A DNA stretch of 55,599 nucleotides, from positions 1 to 55,599 of the forward strand of contig NZ_QGTQ01000039.1 of the NCBI RefSeq assembly GCF_003182255.1, written 5' to 3'. A program made the translations under genes and the position numbers. The DNA is from Paenibacillus cellulosilyticus (GTDB lineage: Bacteria > Bacillota > Bacilli > Paenibacillales > Paenibacillaceae). How positions within the stretch are numbered: the first letter of the stretch is position 1; every line of letters starts with the position of its first letter. Below are positions 1-8,350 of the stretch, piece by piece. The notes below the pieces were generated by a model. The model saw only the letters and a list, made by a program, of their open reading frames with translations, made no database searches and had not been told where the DNA came from.

Positions 1-92
1 AGACCCCTGGAAGACGACCAGGTTGATAGGCTCGGGGTGGAAGCGCAGCAATGCGTGCAGCTGACGAGTACTAATAGGTCGAGGGCTTATCC
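1..92 (+). rRNA. 23S ribosomal RNA, 3' end (partial)
   Basis: The first 92 bases match the conserved 3' end of bacterial 23S rRNA, including the stretch CTGACGAGTACTAATAGGTC near position 61 followed by GAGGGCTTATCC, which closes the terminal helix. The gene runs in from the left edge, so only its tail is present. The exact 3' end is set by family knowledge and may be off by a few bases. Confidence 0.93.
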
Positions 93-321
93 TAAAAGCA
101 TTACCTAAGCTAAGGATTCAACATTCGCATCCAGTTTTGAAGGTGTAACCTTCAATTTAGACCAAAAAAGAGACCAATCAGCACCGAGAAGGTTGAATTG
201 GATCGAAGAAGGAGCGACGGAATGTAGGCAAACCCTACATGAGTAGCGGACTTCGAGAGCCGGTTCAAGATTCGAAGTCGAGTAAGCCTCTTGAGATTCT
301 TCGTGATCATTGGTCGTCTAT
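93..321 (+). other. Structured rRNA-tRNA spacer, no 5S seen
   Basis: This 229-base spacer between 23S and tRNA-Thr shows no 5S rRNA signature. It is rich in complementary segments: GACCAAT near 173 against ATTGGTC near 309, a hairpin ATGTAGG/CCTACAT around 222-240, and GACTTCGA/TCGAAGTC around 250-280. Together they could fold into a long processing stalk enclosing smaller hairpins, as expected for rRNA precursor processing. The reading as a processing stem is inference; the complementarity is visible. Confidence 0.6.
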
Positions 322-397
<76 letters not shown>

Positions 398-412
398 TTT
401 CTAACAACGAAC

Positions 413-453
413 ATCCCGTTTTGAGACTTCATGTCTTGAATCGGGATTTTTTG
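413..453 (+). terminator. Rho-independent terminator of the rRNA/tRNA operon
   Basis: ATCCCG (413-418) pairs with CGGGAT (442-447), with an inner GAGAC/GTCTT pairing in the long loop, followed by TTTTTTG. It ends the rRNA-tRNA transcript before the HIT gene. Confidence 0.8.
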
Positions 454-544
454 TTTAATAGATTATTTGATAAGTCGATGATTTGTCGGTTGAAATCGTT
501 CGGTTAGATTGAATTGAATGACAGATGCTGGAGTGATGGTGTTA

Positions 545-964
545 ATGGAGTGTTTGGGATGTAGAATTGCGAACGGAATGGAACCCGATTTGAACATTTT
601 ATATGACAATGAGTTTATTACCTGCGTACTCGATATTGCGCCATTTAATGAAGGTCACACCCTTATACTGCCTAAGAAACATTATTTGGATGTAGAAGAA
701 ATGGATGACGAGACTGCATATGCAGTAATGGATGCATCGAAGAAACTATCGATAGTATTAAAAAGATTGTTTAAACCGGATGGCATTACCATCTGTCAAA
801 ATGGCGGTCGATTTAATGATCTATCCCATTATCACATGCATCTTATACCAAGGTATGAGGGTGATGGATATCATTGGAGTGAACCACTTCATCCGCATGG
901 TGCTGAGCTGCGTTTGAATCAGACGAAAGAGAAAATTGTAAAGGCCCTTCATCTCGTAAATTAA
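545..964 (+). CDS. HIT-family nucleotide hydrolase/transferase
   Basis: A small cytoplasmic HIT-domain protein of about 139 residues. The histidine triad HYHMHLIP lies at residues 95-102 of this start, preceded by the typical CLGCRIANG N-terminus and the NEGHTLILPKKH strand-turn of the family. HIT proteins hydrolyse or transfer nucleotide phosphoramidates or dinucleoside polyphosphates; the substrate cannot be read from the sequence. The frame is open from ATG 518, but ATG 545 follows a GGAG (529-532) and gives the usual family start; ATG 536 is also possible. The gene stands alone after the rRNA operon terminator. Confidence 0.88.
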   Translation: MECLGCRIANGMEPDLNILYDNEFITCVLDIAPFNEGHTLILPKKHYLDVEEMDDETAYAVMDASKKLSIVLKRLFKPDGITICQNGGRFNDLSHYHMHLIPRYEGDGYHWSEPLHPHGAELRLNQTKEKIVKALHLVN

Positions 965-1085
965 TGAGATGCGGCAGTCACATCGGTTGCTGCATGTTCA
1001 GGTCATCTATCATAATCCAAACAGCCTGTACATACTTATAGAAGAGATGCATTAACAATTCTCTAATATAAGGTGGTAGGCGGGA

Positions 1086-1340
1086 ATGGCGAAGTCGAAT
1101 CGTGGTCGGTCCATTTGGAAGATGGAGAGCAGATCCAGAGGGATTTGTCCGGTATGCCATGCAACGAGAGTGAAGCTGTTGTATGCAAAAACTAAATCCG
1201 ATCGCACACAGATCAAGGTGTGCAAGAAGTGCTCGAACGCGGATGCGAGCAAGATTGATGCGGCAATTCCTACAAGTCAGCTTGCTTATCGTCGGAAGCA
1301 TCGGAAAACCTTTGATCTTCAATTCAATAGCTCCAAATAA
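1086..1340 (+). CDS. Small basic zinc-ribbon protein
   Basis: An 84-residue basic protein with two CxxC knuckles, CPVC (about residues 21-24) and CKKC (about 46-49), separated by 21 residues, a spacing suited to one zinc ribbon. The N-terminus KSNRGRSIWKMESRSRG and the tail are rich in Arg and Lys, so nucleic-acid or ribosome contact is plausible, but this is inference. AGGTGG at 1071-1076 lies 9 bases before the ATG, and a terminator follows, so it is a monocistronic unit. No named family is recognised. Confidence 0.72.
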   Translation: MAKSNRGRSIWKMESRSRGICPVCHATRVKLLYAKTKSDRTQIKVCKKCSNADASKIDAAIPTSQLAYRRKHRKTFDLQFNSSK

Positions 1341-1346
1341 ATAACC

Positions 1347-1382
1347 GAAACCAGTCCGACTGTGACTGGTTTCTTTCTGTTT
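1347..1382 (+). terminator. Terminator of the zinc-ribbon gene
   Basis: GAAACCAGT (1347-1355) pairs with ACTGGTTTC (1365-1373), a 9-bp stem followed by a T-rich stretch. Confidence 0.8.
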
Positions 1383-1456
1383 CCCATCTCCTATATGCTG
1401 TATACTAGAGTCAAAGTTAATACAGAATACAAGCTGCTTAAAGGAGTGAACGACTA

Positions 1457-2080
1457 ATGAGGCTCGTAGATCGTGCTGCAACGAAACAAAATGTAATCGC
1501 ATTCACTTTTGATGATGGACCTGATCCCATCTATACCCCGCAAATTTTGTCGCTGTTCCGTGAAGTTGGTGGACATGCGACATTTTATATGATTGGCAGT
1601 CAGGTGGAAGCGAATCCGGATATCGCTCGAATGGTGCTTGCTGAAGGGCATGAGCTGGGCAATCATACATACACGCATCCGAATCTGACAGAGCGAAGCA
1701 CGGAAGAGATTATTAGCGAGCTGAAGCATACGGATCAGATCATTAAGCAGGAAACAGGTGCTGTCGTTCGCACATTCCGGCCACCGTATCTAGCACATAA
1801 CGAGGATGTCGATAAGACAATTGCTGAACACTTCGGATACCCGTCGATCGGCGCAATGAATTTGAATTCGAATGATTGGAGCGATCCTGGCGTCGAGCAT
1901 ATCGTTACGGAATCACAGGACCATCTCTGTGCAGGCAATATTATTATTTTCCACGATGGAGGAAGCGACCGCTCACAGACGGTAGAGGCTGTTAGGCAGC
2001 TCATTCATATGGCGACGGTACGAGGCTATCAATTGGTTACGGTTAGCGAACTGCTGCAAATGTCGGCATGTGAAGCGTAA
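1457..2080 (+). CDS. Polysaccharide deacetylase (CE4 / NodB fold)
   Basis: A 207-residue protein that is almost only the NodB domain. Motif 1 TFDDGPDP (residues 17-24) gives the catalytic base and metal Asp, motif 2 HTYTHP (70-75) gives the two metal His, motif 3 is RPPY, motif 4 lies around NSNDWSDPG, and motif 5 is IIIFHDGG near the C-terminus. CE4 enzymes remove N-acetyl groups from chitin-like sugars or peptidoglycan. There is no signal peptide or membrane anchor, so it is either cytoplasmic or acts on a short soluble sugar. AAGGAG sits before the ATG. Its stop overlaps the next start by one base (TAATG), implying translation coupled to the AraC regulator. Confidence 0.9.
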   Translation: MRLVDRAATKQNVIAFTFDDGPDPIYTPQILSLFREVGGHATFYMIGSQVEANPDIARMVLAEGHELGNHTYTHPNLTERSTEEIISELKHTDQIIKQETGAVVRTFRPPYLAHNEDVDKTIAEHFGYPSIGAMNLNSNDWSDPGVEHIVTESQDHLCAGNIIIFHDGGSDRSQTVEAVRQLIHMATVRGYQLVTVSELLQMSACEA

Positions 2081-2889
2081 TGCGATCGTCAATGAATCAG
2101 TTTGACCGCCCGGAAAGCTACTCGCATACACCGAAAGGTCCGATTTTTGGCGGTCACTTCAACGAGAAAGACCATTATCAAACGGCAAGGCCTGCAGGGA
2201 TGAATGATTGGCTGCTGGCCTATACGCTTGGTGGCGAAGGCTACTTCCAAACGCCTGCTGGTGAGAAAAGAGTTGGCGAGGGTACCATAGCCTTGCTTCG
2301 AGCAGGCGTTCCGCATACGTACGGAACAATGTCCGGTGAAACTTGGAATTTCATGTGGGTGCATTGCTACCGTATTCCGGAATTCAGCTATTTGCCGCAG
2401 GATGAAGTGCTTGTTCATGCTCTCCCAGAAGGGGAGCTTCGCGAGCGTGTGTATCAAGCGTTTCGCAGCATGCTGCACGATTCCAGGGAGCGAAGCAGCT
2501 ACTGGGAGCAGCTGTGCAGCAACGCGCTTCAGGAGATCATTCTGCTCATTGCAAGACGAACAGATCGTGTGCTCGACCCTCGTATTGAACAGACGCTGCA
2601 GCACTTGTCCAGCCATATGAAGGAGCCGCTGCGTATTGAGGAGGTTGCGGCAGCAGTCAGCTTGTCAGCTTCCCGCCTATCGCACTTGTTCAAAGAGCAG
2701 ACAGGCACAACGATGATTGAGCATCTGAATCGCATGCGGATCGAACAGGCGGCGCTACTGCTTAAACACTCAGGACGCAATGCGACAGAGGCAGCACTTG
2801 ATGTGGGGTTTAACAACTATAATCATTTTGCGGAGCTGTTCCGACGTCATTATGGTGTGAGTCCTAGCAAATATGAATCTCAATTGTAG
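2080..2889 (+). CDS. AraC-family transcription regulator
   Basis: 269 residues: an N-terminal cupin-like sensor half (about residues 20-110, with GEGTIALLRAGVPHTYG typical of the AraC_binding fold) and a C-terminal double helix-turn-helix (about 170-265), including LSASRLSHLFKEQTG and the second-helix signature AALDVGFNNYNHFAELFRR, ending in the usual GVSPSKYE. Such proteins regulate sugar metabolism in response to a bound ligand. It begins on the stop codon of the deacetylase gene, so the two likely share one operon and possibly one sugar response. A terminator follows directly. Confidence 0.93.
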   Translation: MRSSMNQFDRPESYSHTPKGPIFGGHFNEKDHYQTARPAGMNDWLLAYTLGGEGYFQTPAGEKRVGEGTIALLRAGVPHTYGTMSGETWNFMWVHCYRIPEFSYLPQDEVLVHALPEGELRERVYQAFRSMLHDSRERSSYWEQLCSNALQEIILLIARRTDRVLDPRIEQTLQHLSSHMKEPLRIEEVAAAVSLSASRLSHLFKEQTGTTMIEHLNRMRIEQAALLLKHSGRNATEAALDVGFNNYNHFAELFRRHYGVSPSKYESQL

Positions 2890-2916
2890 AACCGGCCGCT
2901 GCAGGTCGGTTTTTTG
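2890..2916 (+). terminator. Terminator of the deacetylase-AraC operon
   Basis: AACCGGCC (2890-2897) pairs with GGTCGGTT (2904-2911) with one G-U, loop GCTGCA, then a T run. Confidence 0.85.
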
Positions 2917-2998
2917 TTTCAAAAAATGGAAGATTATATTAATATAGATTAATATCATTTCACGGTTCATTCGGACAGGAAGGAGCGTCAATGAAAAG

Positions 2999-3667
2999 AT
3001 GGGCAATTGGTTGGTTTCGGTTGTGCTTCGTACATTGTTCCACCCTGCGCCTGCTAGCCAACTGACAGAAGAGGAGCGGAGCTTGTTTGATCGCATTTAT
3101 GAGGAAGGCTGCGCGAGACCGGATCGAACGATTCAATATGAGCTCAGCACTCCAAAGTACAAGTTCCTCGCTTATTTAGCGCAGACACGTGGCGTTATTT
3201 TACACGGATCCAACAATACGGAGATTGAGCAATTCGAGCCTCGCAGACAGACGTTGTTCAACAATCAACTCGTAACTGCCGTATTCGGTACGAAGGATCC
3301 CATCTGGTCTATATTCTACGCAGTGTTCCGGCGAGCAGCGCTGATCGGCAACTTCCGTAACGGAGCCGTATCCGCCGGAAGCGGAGGGAAGGCGTTTCAT
3401 TTCTATTCGCTGACGAAGGCGACGATGCAGAATGATCCATGGACGAACGGCGTGGTCTATATCCTGCAAAATGACCAATTCAAATCATCAGGCGGAGTCG
3501 GAGGTGTATACTTCGATGAATGGACGAATGAACAGCCGATCGAGCCGATTGCGAGGCTTCCGGTTGGACCGAACGACTTTCCATTTCTAGATAAGGTGGG
3601 TACACATCTCGCTAGTGAGTCAGTCGGTCGAACATGGCTTTTGTACAAAATTCGTTCTTGGAGGTAA
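2999..3667 (+). CDS. Conserved protein of unknown function with LHGSN / FEPR motifs
   Basis: 222 residues, not assigned to a named family with confidence. The core reads VILHGSN (about residues 65-71), IEQFEPRRQT (about 74-83) and AVFGTKDPIWSIFYAVFRR (about 93-111), followed by an aromatic and acidic second half. A strand carrying His-Gly next to an arginine-containing strand and a later 'AT/GT...FYA' segment is reminiscent of ADP-ribosyltransferase-like folds, but this is inference only. The strong AGGAAGGAG at 2977-2985 is spaced better for ATG 2991, which opens a different 24-codon frame; ATG 2999 is 13 bases away. It is followed 3 bases later by the nucleotidyltransferase gene, whose RBS lies in its last codons, so the two are one operon. 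Confidence 0.7.
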   Translation: MGNWLVSVVLRTLFHPAPASQLTEEERSLFDRIYEEGCARPDRTIQYELSTPKYKFLAYLAQTRGVILHGSNNTEIEQFEPRRQTLFNNQLVTAVFGTKDPIWSIFYAVFRRAALIGNFRNGAVSAGSGGKAFHFYSLTKATMQNDPWTNGVVYILQNDQFKSSGGVGGVYFDEWTNEQPIEPIARLPVGPNDFPFLDKVGTHLASESVGRTWLLYKIRSWR

Positions 3668-3670
3668 TCG

Positions 3671-4240
3671 ATGCACCCTGCATTAGAGTCATCTTTGGAG
3701 ATTCGGCTTCGTCAATGCATAGAATGTCATCCGGGTATCATGCGCGATCTGAGGCTAGTACAGACACTAGGACTTCCTGATTGGTATATTGCTGCTGGTT
3801 ATATCCGAAGCATCGTATGGGACGAGCTACATGGCTATGAACCTGGTGATCGACACGATGATATCGACGTCATCTATTATGAACCTTCCGATTGCTCCGA
3901 GGCGAAGGAGAAGGAGCTGGAAGAGCAATTGAAGCAGAAGACAGGCAATCCGAAGTGGTCGGTCAAAAACCAAGCGCGCATGCATATCCGCAATGGCGAT
4001 GCGCCGTATGAATCTGCAGCGGATGCGATGAGCTTGTGGCCGGAGACGGCAACTGCCGTCGGTGTTAGACTGGATGAGGCGGACAAACTGCATATTGCTG
4101 CTCCATATGGACTTGCGGATTTGTTCAACGTCGTGCTGCGACGAAGCCCACGATTCGAGAATCGCACCTATTATTTGCAGCGTATGCGTGCCAAGCAATG
4201 GCACCAGCATTGGCCGAAGCTTCAAGTGATTGAGGATTGA
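3671..4240 (+). CDS. Nucleotidyltransferase-fold protein (NTP_transf_6 / DUF925 type)
   Basis: 189 residues. The N-terminal LPDWYIAAGYIRSIVWDELHG and DDIDVIYYEP (about residues 58-66) form the strand-helix and Asp pair of a nucleotidyltransferase fold; WSVKNQARMH, DAMSLWPETATAVGVR and APYGLADLF are the hallmark motifs of the NTP_transf_6 (PF06042) family. These proteins are predicted transferases with no settled substrate. GGAGGT overlaps the end of the previous gene and is 6 bases from the ATG. The next gene follows within about 20 bases, continuing the operon. Confidence 0.88.
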   Translation: MHPALESSLEIRLRQCIECHPGIMRDLRLVQTLGLPDWYIAAGYIRSIVWDELHGYEPGDRHDDIDVIYYEPSDCSEAKEKELEEQLKQKTGNPKWSVKNQARMHIRNGDAPYESAADAMSLWPETATAVGVRLDEADKLHIAAPYGLADLFNVVLRRSPRFENRTYYLQRMRAKQWHQHWPKLQVIED

Positions 4241-4262
4241 TGACCCAAGGAGGTCCAATACG

Positions 4263-4715
4263 GTGACGGAGCCTATCATACGAACCATACAAGCACATGA
4301 ATTAGAAGATTTGCTTCTATTATATAAGGATTTGCACAAGCAGGACGATCCGTTGGAGCGGGGCGAACGTCTACAACAGCAGTGGGCCAGAATGCTTGCG
4401 AATCCAGGCATGGAGATCTGGGTAATGGAATCAGAGGGATCGCTTGCGGCTTCATGTACGCTCGTTATTGTCGATAATTTGACCCGAGGCGGAAGACCCT
4501 ATGCGCTAATCGAAAATGTCGTCACACGTGCGGACCAGCGCCGACGCGGCTATGGTCATGCCGTACTCCGGCAAGTAATCGAATCAGCGCGCGAACAGGG
4601 GTGCTATAAGGTCATGCTCATGACTAGCTCGAAGAGTGACGAAGTGCATCAATTTTATGAAGGCGCCGGGTTCACCAAGGGTGTGAAGACTGGCTTTATC
4701 GTCAAGCTGGACTAG
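4263..4715 (+). CDS. GNAT-family N-acetyltransferase
   Basis: A 150-residue GCN5-related acetyltransferase. The acetyl-CoA pyrophosphate loop reads QRRRGYGHAVL, preceded by IENVVTRADQ (beta4) and followed by the typical MLMTSSKSDEVHQFYEGAGF segment. The acceptor substrate is unknown. The frame is open from TTG 4230, but AAGGAGGT at 4247-4254 sits 8 bases before GTG 4263, and the family domain begins right after it (EPIIRTIQAHELEDLL), so GTG 4263 is chosen. It lies in the 2999-6639 gene run. Confidence 0.88.
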   Translation: MTEPIIRTIQAHELEDLLLLYKDLHKQDDPLERGERLQQQWARMLANPGMEIWVMESEGSLAASCTLVIVDNLTRGGRPYALIENVVTRADQRRRGYGHAVLRQVIESAREQGCYKVMLMTSSKSDEVHQFYEGAGFTKGVKTGFIVKLD

Positions 4716-4771
4716 CAACTCGGCTTACATTATCGACTACGTACACAAATTCCTAAGGAGCGAAGAAGACG

Positions 4772-5125
4772 ATGCCTGCATTGGTGGAAAGCAATATTAT
4801 CGGGGTAATGGTGTATGTGAAACAGTTGAAGGAAGCAAGCGAATGGTATTGCAGCAAGCTCGGTTTTGAGCTTGGCGCGTTTGAAGAGAATGATTTCGCA
4901 GAGCTTACGATTGATGGCAGCTACGTCATGCATCTGTTCCGAGATGATCATTGCGTTCCCTATGGCAGAGCCGCGTTTACGTTCAGTACGGACAACATTG
5001 CGTATATTCATGGTGTATTGAAACGAAGAGGCGTCAAGGTTGAACCTATCCAGTCTTACGGCGATCAGCAGTCGTTTGGTTTCCGTGATTGCGAAGGCAA
5101 TGCGCTGATGGTATCTCAATTCTAG
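4772..5125 (+). CDS. VOC-superfamily (glyoxalase-like) protein
   Basis: A 117-residue single VOC module made of two beta-alpha-beta-beta-beta repeats: IIGVMVYVKQLKEASEWYCS at the start, LGFELGAFEENDFAELTIDG, then FSTDNIAYIHGVLKRRGVKVE and FGFRDCEGNALMVSQF. Members are metal-dependent glyoxalases, dioxygenases or resistance proteins; the reaction here cannot be named. AAGGAG precedes the ATG by about 11 bases. Confidence 0.85.
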   Translation: MPALVESNIIGVMVYVKQLKEASEWYCSKLGFELGAFEENDFAELTIDGSYVMHLFRDDHCVPYGRAAFTFSTDNIAYIHGVLKRRGVKVEPIQSYGDQQSFGFRDCEGNALMVSQF

Positions 5126-5172
5126 TACGATATTGAAATCTTTTATCTCACATTAAGGAAGAGGTTCTTAGA

Positions 5173-5862
5173 ATGCGTTACAATCATATTCTATTCGACT
5201 TGGATGGCACACTAACCGATCCAGGTGTCGGCATCACGAAATCGGTTCAATATGCACTGCATAAGTTCGGTATCGAGGAGGAATGCGATGCATTGAAATG
5301 GTTTATCGGGCCGCCGCTTCAAGTCTCATTCCGTGAGAGATATGGCTTCGCCGAGGAACAGGTTGAGCAGGCGATTCGTTATTATCGGGAGTACTTTAGC
5401 GAGCATGGTATTTTTGAAAATGAACTGTACCCCGCGATGAAAGAGACGCTGGAGACGCTGATCCACGCTGGCTGCAAGCTTCATGTTGCAACGTCTAAAC
5501 CGACAGTGTTCGCGGAGCGAATACTGATTCATTTCGATATCATGGAATGTTTCCATTCCGTTACTGGCAGCTTCTTGGATGGTGCACGTTCAGATAAATC
5601 CGAAATTATTGCCCATGTGCTTCGGGAGCAAGGGATAAGCACAGCGGATGCAATCATGATCGGTGATCGTAAGCATGATCTTATCGGTGCGACGAATAAT
5701 CAGATCGCATCGATCGGCGTTACTTACGGCTATGGCTCTGTTGAAGAGTTGTCTGCTTGCAATCCTACCGTCATCGTCGATACTGTACAGGCGTTGGAGG
5801 CTTGGCTGTTAGAAGCTTCTAGTGGCGAAGTTGTAGGCAAAGGAATTTCTAATCGAGCGTGA
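5173..5862 (+). CDS. HAD hydrolase, phosphoglycolate-phosphatase-like
   Basis: 229 residues. Motif I FDLDGTLTDPG (about residues 8-18) carries the nucleophile Asp, followed by the helical cap typical of the PGP/GmhB-like subfamily; motif II lies in LHVATSKPT, motif III lysine in ARSDKSEII, motif IV in MIGDRKHDLIGATNN. It should dephosphorylate a small phosphometabolite in the cytoplasm (phosphoglycolate or a nucleotide). AAGGAAGAGG lies before the ATG. Its TGA stop is directly followed by an open frame of the next phosphatase gene. Confidence 0.9.
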   Translation: MRYNHILFDLDGTLTDPGVGITKSVQYALHKFGIEEECDALKWFIGPPLQVSFRERYGFAEEQVEQAIRYYREYFSEHGIFENELYPAMKETLETLIHAGCKLHVATSKPTVFAERILIHFDIMECFHSVTGSFLDGARSDKSEIIAHVLREQGISTADAIMIGDRKHDLIGATNNQIASIGVTYGYGSVEELSACNPTVIVDTVQALEAWLLEASSGEVVGKGISNRA

Positions 5863-5892
5863 ATGGTCCGGCTCGCAGAGGAGGAATGCCAG

Positions 5893-6639
5893 GTGCAGCG
5901 TACGATTGCGATCAGTGACATTCATGGATGTGTCAGTGAGCTGAACGAACTATTGATTCGAATGAAGTACACACCAGGCCGAGATAGACTCATTCTGCTT
6001 GGTGACTATGTCGATCGGGGACCGAATTCCTGTGGTACAGTCGAGCGAGTGATGGAACTCGTTCGAGAGGGAGCGATTGCGCTTCGAGGTAACCATGATC
6101 AGCGGCTTATTGATCTTGCAGTAGACGGCGATGAGCATACGATGCATAAGTTCATGACGCATGGCGGAATGACGACAGCGGCTAGTTATTTGGGCGAAAC
6201 GATTTTATTATCGGATTGGATCGTTGGCAGCGACGCAAGCCTTCGCAAGCTGCAAAAGCTGCGCGAACGGTTAAATAGCAATTATGCTGACCATGTTGCA
6301 TTTCTGAAGGAGCTGCCTCTATACGTAGAGGATGAGCGACATCTATTCGTTCATGCAGGTATCCATCCCGATTATAGCCACAATTGGCGGAAGCAGCCAG
6401 AGCATGAATTTATGTATGTGAAGGAGCCTTTCTGGCGTAATTCGACGGGACTTCCACAGAAGGTCGTGTTTGGTCATACGAGAACGGTTGAATTGCATGG
6501 CAGGTCATCTGTTTGGTTCAGTCATGATAAAATCGGAATCGACGGCGGCTGCGCATACGGTCAGCAATTGAATGGAATAGAGATTACAAGCAGCGGTTAT
6601 GCGGTATGGAACGTTCCAGCTAATCGGCATAAAAGTTAG
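5893..6639 (+). CDS. Metallophosphoesterase, PP2A/ApaH-like
   Basis: About 248 residues of a calcineurin-type phosphatase. Metal-binding blocks are AISDIHGC (D-x-H), LLGDYVDRGPNS (GDxxDRG), LRGNHD (GNHD), LFVHAGIHP and VFGHTRT, in the correct order. The group includes bacterial Ser/Thr protein phosphatases and diadenosine tetraphosphatases. The frame is open from ATG 5863, immediately after the previous stop, but AGGAGG at 5879-5884 points to GTG 5893, which puts the first beta strand (RTIAISDIHG) at the N-terminus as in homologues. Confidence 0.9.
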   Translation: MQRTIAISDIHGCVSELNELLIRMKYTPGRDRLILLGDYVDRGPNSCGTVERVMELVREGAIALRGNHDQRLIDLAVDGDEHTMHKFMTHGGMTTAASYLGETILLSDWIVGSDASLRKLQKLRERLNSNYADHVAFLKELPLYVEDERHLFVHAGIHPDYSHNWRKQPEHEFMYVKEPFWRNSTGLPQKVVFGHTRTVELHGRSSVWFSHDKIGIDGGCAYGQQLNGIEITSSGYAVWNVPANRHKS

Positions 6640-6779
6640 AAGATTAAAGCGCTCTCAGAAAACTTTAGCAAAAATTTATCCGTCTCCGCCCACTTGATCG
6701 ATTAGACTTAAATAACTGGGTATTTATACCTGTTCATTTTTGTTGTTGACACTGTGGATTGGAAGGGCGGATTATCGTC

Positions 6780-7772
6780 ATGAATTATACGGAGCGGTTA
6801 ATGAATACTGCAAAACAGTATATCGCTTCAAATAAACAACCGAATTGGGTTTTCGCGTATGCAGGCGGTTCTGTCGGCAGAGGAGATGCTGATGTCTACA
6901 GTGATTTAAATCTGTATATCGTTGTCGCTTCGGTAGAACCCGTCTCCATTCGGAAGAATGTGCTTTACGAAGACAATACGATTCAATTGAACATTCAATC
7001 TTGGGAAGGCAGCAGCATGATGCGGGCTAAACCGTGGGATAACCGTTTCCTCAGCGAAGCGCGCATCGTGTATGATCCGCATGGCGTATTCAAAGCGCTC
7101 AAGCCTGCTGTACTCGAATATTTCAATAGTAACGAAGGCCGCAATCGAATGCTTAAGCAGGCGAAGGAAAAGGTGGAGCATTATTTGCAGTGCTTGGACA
7201 GCTGCCTTCATACAGATGATCTTGTTGGCGCATCGATCGCTGTTCAGACAGCCTGGCTGACCGCAGCTCATAGTGTTGCCTGGATGAGACATGGCAGCTG
7301 TTCGAATGGACGATTGCTCCCGATCATTCAGGAAGAGGAACCAGCGATCTATGATGCTTTCCGAGCTATTTGTATGGACGAGAAAGGTTCGACGATTGAT
7401 GGTTCACTTATGTCACTAGCTCGGTATCGGCAATACTTGCGTGAGCTGAAAGGTTCGTCTTATATGCTTGAGCCGATTGTGGACATGCAGATCGCTCGTA
7501 AGGTAGAGCGAATGGTCGTTCATGGCCGTGAAGTGCATATCCATTGGTTGCTTCGCAAACAAGCGCTAATGTGCTACATAGCAACAGAAGGCGGTTGCTG
7601 GCGTTTTGACGAGCATTATCACAATGCGCCGTTAACCGCACAGCATGCGCTGGATCGGCTTGGTATTAGAGCTTACTCGTCCGATCAGCTGTCGGATTTG
7701 CTCCGTCAGGTCGAGTGGCTTATCGATCAGGCTAAGCGGGCTGCTGCGCCTGTTGTTCATGAGATAAGTTAG
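6780..7772 (+). CDS. Nucleotidyltransferase-domain protein (aminoglycoside adenylyltransferase-like)
   Basis: About 330 residues. The N-terminal third is a minimal nucleotidyltransferase: AYAGGSVGRGDADVYSDLNLYIV contains the GS-x(10)-D-x-D type catalytic motif, and IQLNIQSWEG supplies the third-strand position. The remainder is helical and resembles the C-terminal domain of streptomycin or lincosamide nucleotidyltransferases, so transfer of a nucleotide to a small molecule is likely; the substrate is unknown. The frame is open from TTG 6759; ATG 6780 is preferred. It is separated by 12 bases from the signal peptidase gene. Confidence 0.78.
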   Translation: MNYTERLMNTAKQYIASNKQPNWVFAYAGGSVGRGDADVYSDLNLYIVVASVEPVSIRKNVLYEDNTIQLNIQSWEGSSMMRAKPWDNRFLSEARIVYDPHGVFKALKPAVLEYFNSNEGRNRMLKQAKEKVEHYLQCLDSCLHTDDLVGASIAVQTAWLTAAHSVAWMRHGSCSNGRLLPIIQEEEPAIYDAFRAICMDEKGSTIDGSLMSLARYRQYLRELKGSSYMLEPIVDMQIARKVERMVVHGREVHIHWLLRKQALMCYIATEGGCWRFDEHYHNAPLTAQHALDRLGIRAYSSDQLSDLLRQVEWLIDQAKRAAAPVVHEIS

Positions 7773-7784
7773 GAGAGTGTAGTA

Positions 7785-8327
7785 ATGGATAATGAAACTG
7801 TGGTCAAACGACCCAAAAAATGGACGAGGGAACTTCGTGAATGGTTTACAGCCGTAGCTATTGCGGTCGTCCTCTCACTGCTCATACAGAATTACGCTTT
7901 TGCACAGGTGCAAGTATTTAATATCTCGATGCAGAATACATTGGTTGAAGGCCAGCGCCTGTTCGAGGATAAAATATCGTATCATCTTACAACGCCAAAA
8001 CGTGGAGAGGTTGTTATCATTGATAGCAAGGCGGAGAATCGCAACCTTGTGAAACGTGTCATTGCACTGCCTGGCGAGACGATTGATTTCCGTGACGGCG
8101 CGGTTTATATCAATGATGAGAAGCTGGACGAGTCCTATACGAAAGGCCTGACCTACTCGAACAACTTCAAGACGCCATATGTTGTCCCTGATCATTCTGT
8201 TTTCGTTCTTGGCGACAATCGGGAGAATAGCGAGGACAGCCGAGTATTCGGCGCTGTCAGCTACTCGGATATTGATGGCCGCATTCTGTTCCGGGTATGG
8301 CCGCTGAACAAATTTGGTTCGCTATAA
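7785..8327 (+). CDS. lepB: Type I signal peptidase
   Basis: A 180-residue single-pass Firmicute-type signal peptidase. One transmembrane helix (about residues 20-40) leads to the catalytic Ser48 in NISMQNTL; the general base Lys90 sits in NLVKRVIALPGE, and the conserved box GDNRENSEDSR is at 143-153. It cleaves signal peptides of secreted preproteins on the outer face of the membrane. AGGAGAG precedes the ATG. Genomes of this group often carry several paralogues, so the exact sip name is not assigned. Confidence 0.94.
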   Translation: MDNETVVKRPKKWTRELREWFTAVAIAVVLSLLIQNYAFAQVQVFNISMQNTLVEGQRLFEDKISYHLTTPKRGEVVIIDSKAENRNLVKRVIALPGETIDFRDGAVYINDEKLDESYTKGLTYSNNFKTPYVVPDHSVFVLGDNRENSEDSRVFGAVSYSDIDGRILFRVWPLNKFGSL

Positions 8328-8350
8328 TAGATCGAAAAGGAGGGAATGAA

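Noticed and set aside
1..321. 5S rRNA gene after 23S
   Set aside because: No 5S-like core was found; the spacer shows only stem-forming segments.
978..1502. Minus-strand ORF of 174 codons overlapping the zinc-ribbon gene
   Set aside because: It is antisense to two well-supported genes, crosses a terminator and has no RBS.
6714..6734. Operator-like palindrome AACTGGGTAT/ATACCTGTT before the nucleotidyltransferase gene
   Set aside because: The symmetry is imperfect, and the nearby TTGACA (6746-6751) would place transcription almost at the start codon, so no coherent promoter-operator model could be made.
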